NCBI GenBank assembly: GCA_015179045.1
Contig: WHUZ01000050.1
Coordinates: 124,001-188,000 of the forward strand
DNA from: Kalaharituber pfeilii
Lineage: Eukaryota; Ascomycota; Pezizomycetes; Pezizales; Pezizaceae
Direction: 5' to 3'
DNA length: 64,000 bases
In this document: piece by piece, positions 63,729 to 64,000 of the stretch
Numbering within the stretch: position 1 is the first letter of the stretch
Layout of the letters: each line of letters starts with the position of its first letter
Made by a program: the position numbers and the translations under genes
The notes under the pieces: generated by a model
Databases searched by the model: none
Told to the model about the DNA's origin: nothing
The model's input: only the letters and a program-made list of their open reading frames with translations

Positions 63729-64000
63729 TTTTTTTTTTTTTTTTTTTTTTTTATATCATTACTCGCGTGCCGCCCTGGGGGCTATGGCGAGATTAGTTAC
63801 ATAAGATTAGATACATATGAAGGTAGAAGAAAAGGAATAAGAAAAGATCCTGCGTGTCTCCTATGCCCCTGCCCGGAAGGAAGAGATGGAAGTCAGTGAA
63901 ACCCCGCCAAACGGGGCAAAACTGATTTTCCAGTTCGAAGACAATGCGATCCCGCTGCCGGAAGGGATCACAGCGCTGCGACCAGGCCAACTCCCCATAG
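63729..64000 (-). mobile_element. H-tail LINE insertion near the window edge
   Basis: Poly(T), hairpin variant GCCGCCCTGGGGGCTATGGC and 3'-UTR to about 63850. The 5' limit and right TSD were not found, so sequence from 63850 on could be either insert or host. Confidence 0.6.

Noticed and set aside
1..64000. CRISPR array
   Set aside because: Regularly spaced identical repeats with unique spacers do not occur. The repeated hairpins are retroposon tails with TSDs at irregular spacing.
1..64000. tRNA or rRNA genes
   Set aside because: I found no tRNA box A/B pattern or cloverleaf, and no stretch resembling 5S, 18S or 28S rRNA, including in the structured head at 28336.

Overview
This window looks like nuclear DNA of a filamentous ascomycete (Pezizomycotina). 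The evidence is a multicopper oxidase of the ascomycete laccase type, short GT-AG introns (about 45-170 bp), an indoleamine 2,3-dioxygenase, a fungal-type galectin, an F-box/LRR-like protein and an S28 serine peptidase. I cannot name the genus. The galectin is unusual for an ascomycete; galectins are known from lichen fungi such as Peltigera. Host gene density is very low: only about six host genes or relics are recognisable in 64 kb, and four of them are broken or altered by retrotransposon insertions.

The rest is a many-layered graveyard of non-LTR retrotransposition. Most insertions end in one of three short 3' tails followed by poly(A). The H-tail is CTCGCCATAGCCC..GGGCGGCATGCGAG then TAATGATATA(A)n. 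The M-tail is CCATGGCGAACAGCTG..GCGGGGTCATGTGA(A)n. The G-tail is CCATAGGCTGGTAGCC..GCGGGGTTACGTG(A)n. Target site duplications (TSDs) of about 7-15 bp can be read for about thirty insertions, so boundaries are usually exact. Many insertions are only 51-70 bp long, hardly more than the tail hairpin plus poly(A). The single complete LINE (14318-21240, minus strand, 13-bp TSD) carries endonuclease, reverse transcriptase and RNase H, preceded by three overlapping ORFs. It shares its tail with a 1.26-kb retroposon that encodes only an RRM-like, ORF1-like protein and no reverse transcriptase (complete at 11337-12600, 12-bp TSD, with several truncated copies). This suggests a HAL1-like, ORF1-only parasite of the LINE.

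Layout. 1-4.2 kb: tail insertions and a 742-bp TA-flanked, extremely AT-rich inverted-repeat element. 4.3-6.9 kb: laccase with two microexons and a frameshift. 7.4-8.4 kb: S28 peptidase pseudogene with two insertions. 9.0-10.2 kb: Harbinger-like transposon relic. 11.3-12.6 kb: complete ORF1-only retroposon. 13.4-13.9 kb: MITE-A. 14.3-21.2 kb: complete LINE, inserted into the last codons of an ankyrin-repeat gene (21.2-24.2 kb). 25.4-29.2 kb: truncated retroposons, one with a 450-bp highly structured head. 30.6-31.3 kb: complete MITE-A (hAT-like, 8-bp TSD). 32.9-34.3 kb: LINE RNase H fragment. 35.5-39.0 kb: MULE transposase relic carrying three insertions. 39.0-39.8 kb: third MITE-A. 43.8-45.8 kb: intact IDO gene, probably with a 5-nt microexon. 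47.2 and 51.6 kb: two MITE-B copies (hAT-like). 47.7-56.5 kb: LINE debris including a likely 3'-transduction composite. 57.3-59.0 kb: F-box gene split by a LINE tail. 60.1-60.6 kb: intact galectin. 61.2-61.8 kb: a 56-bp-period minisatellite. 62.6-64.0 kb: more retroposon sequence, running off the end.
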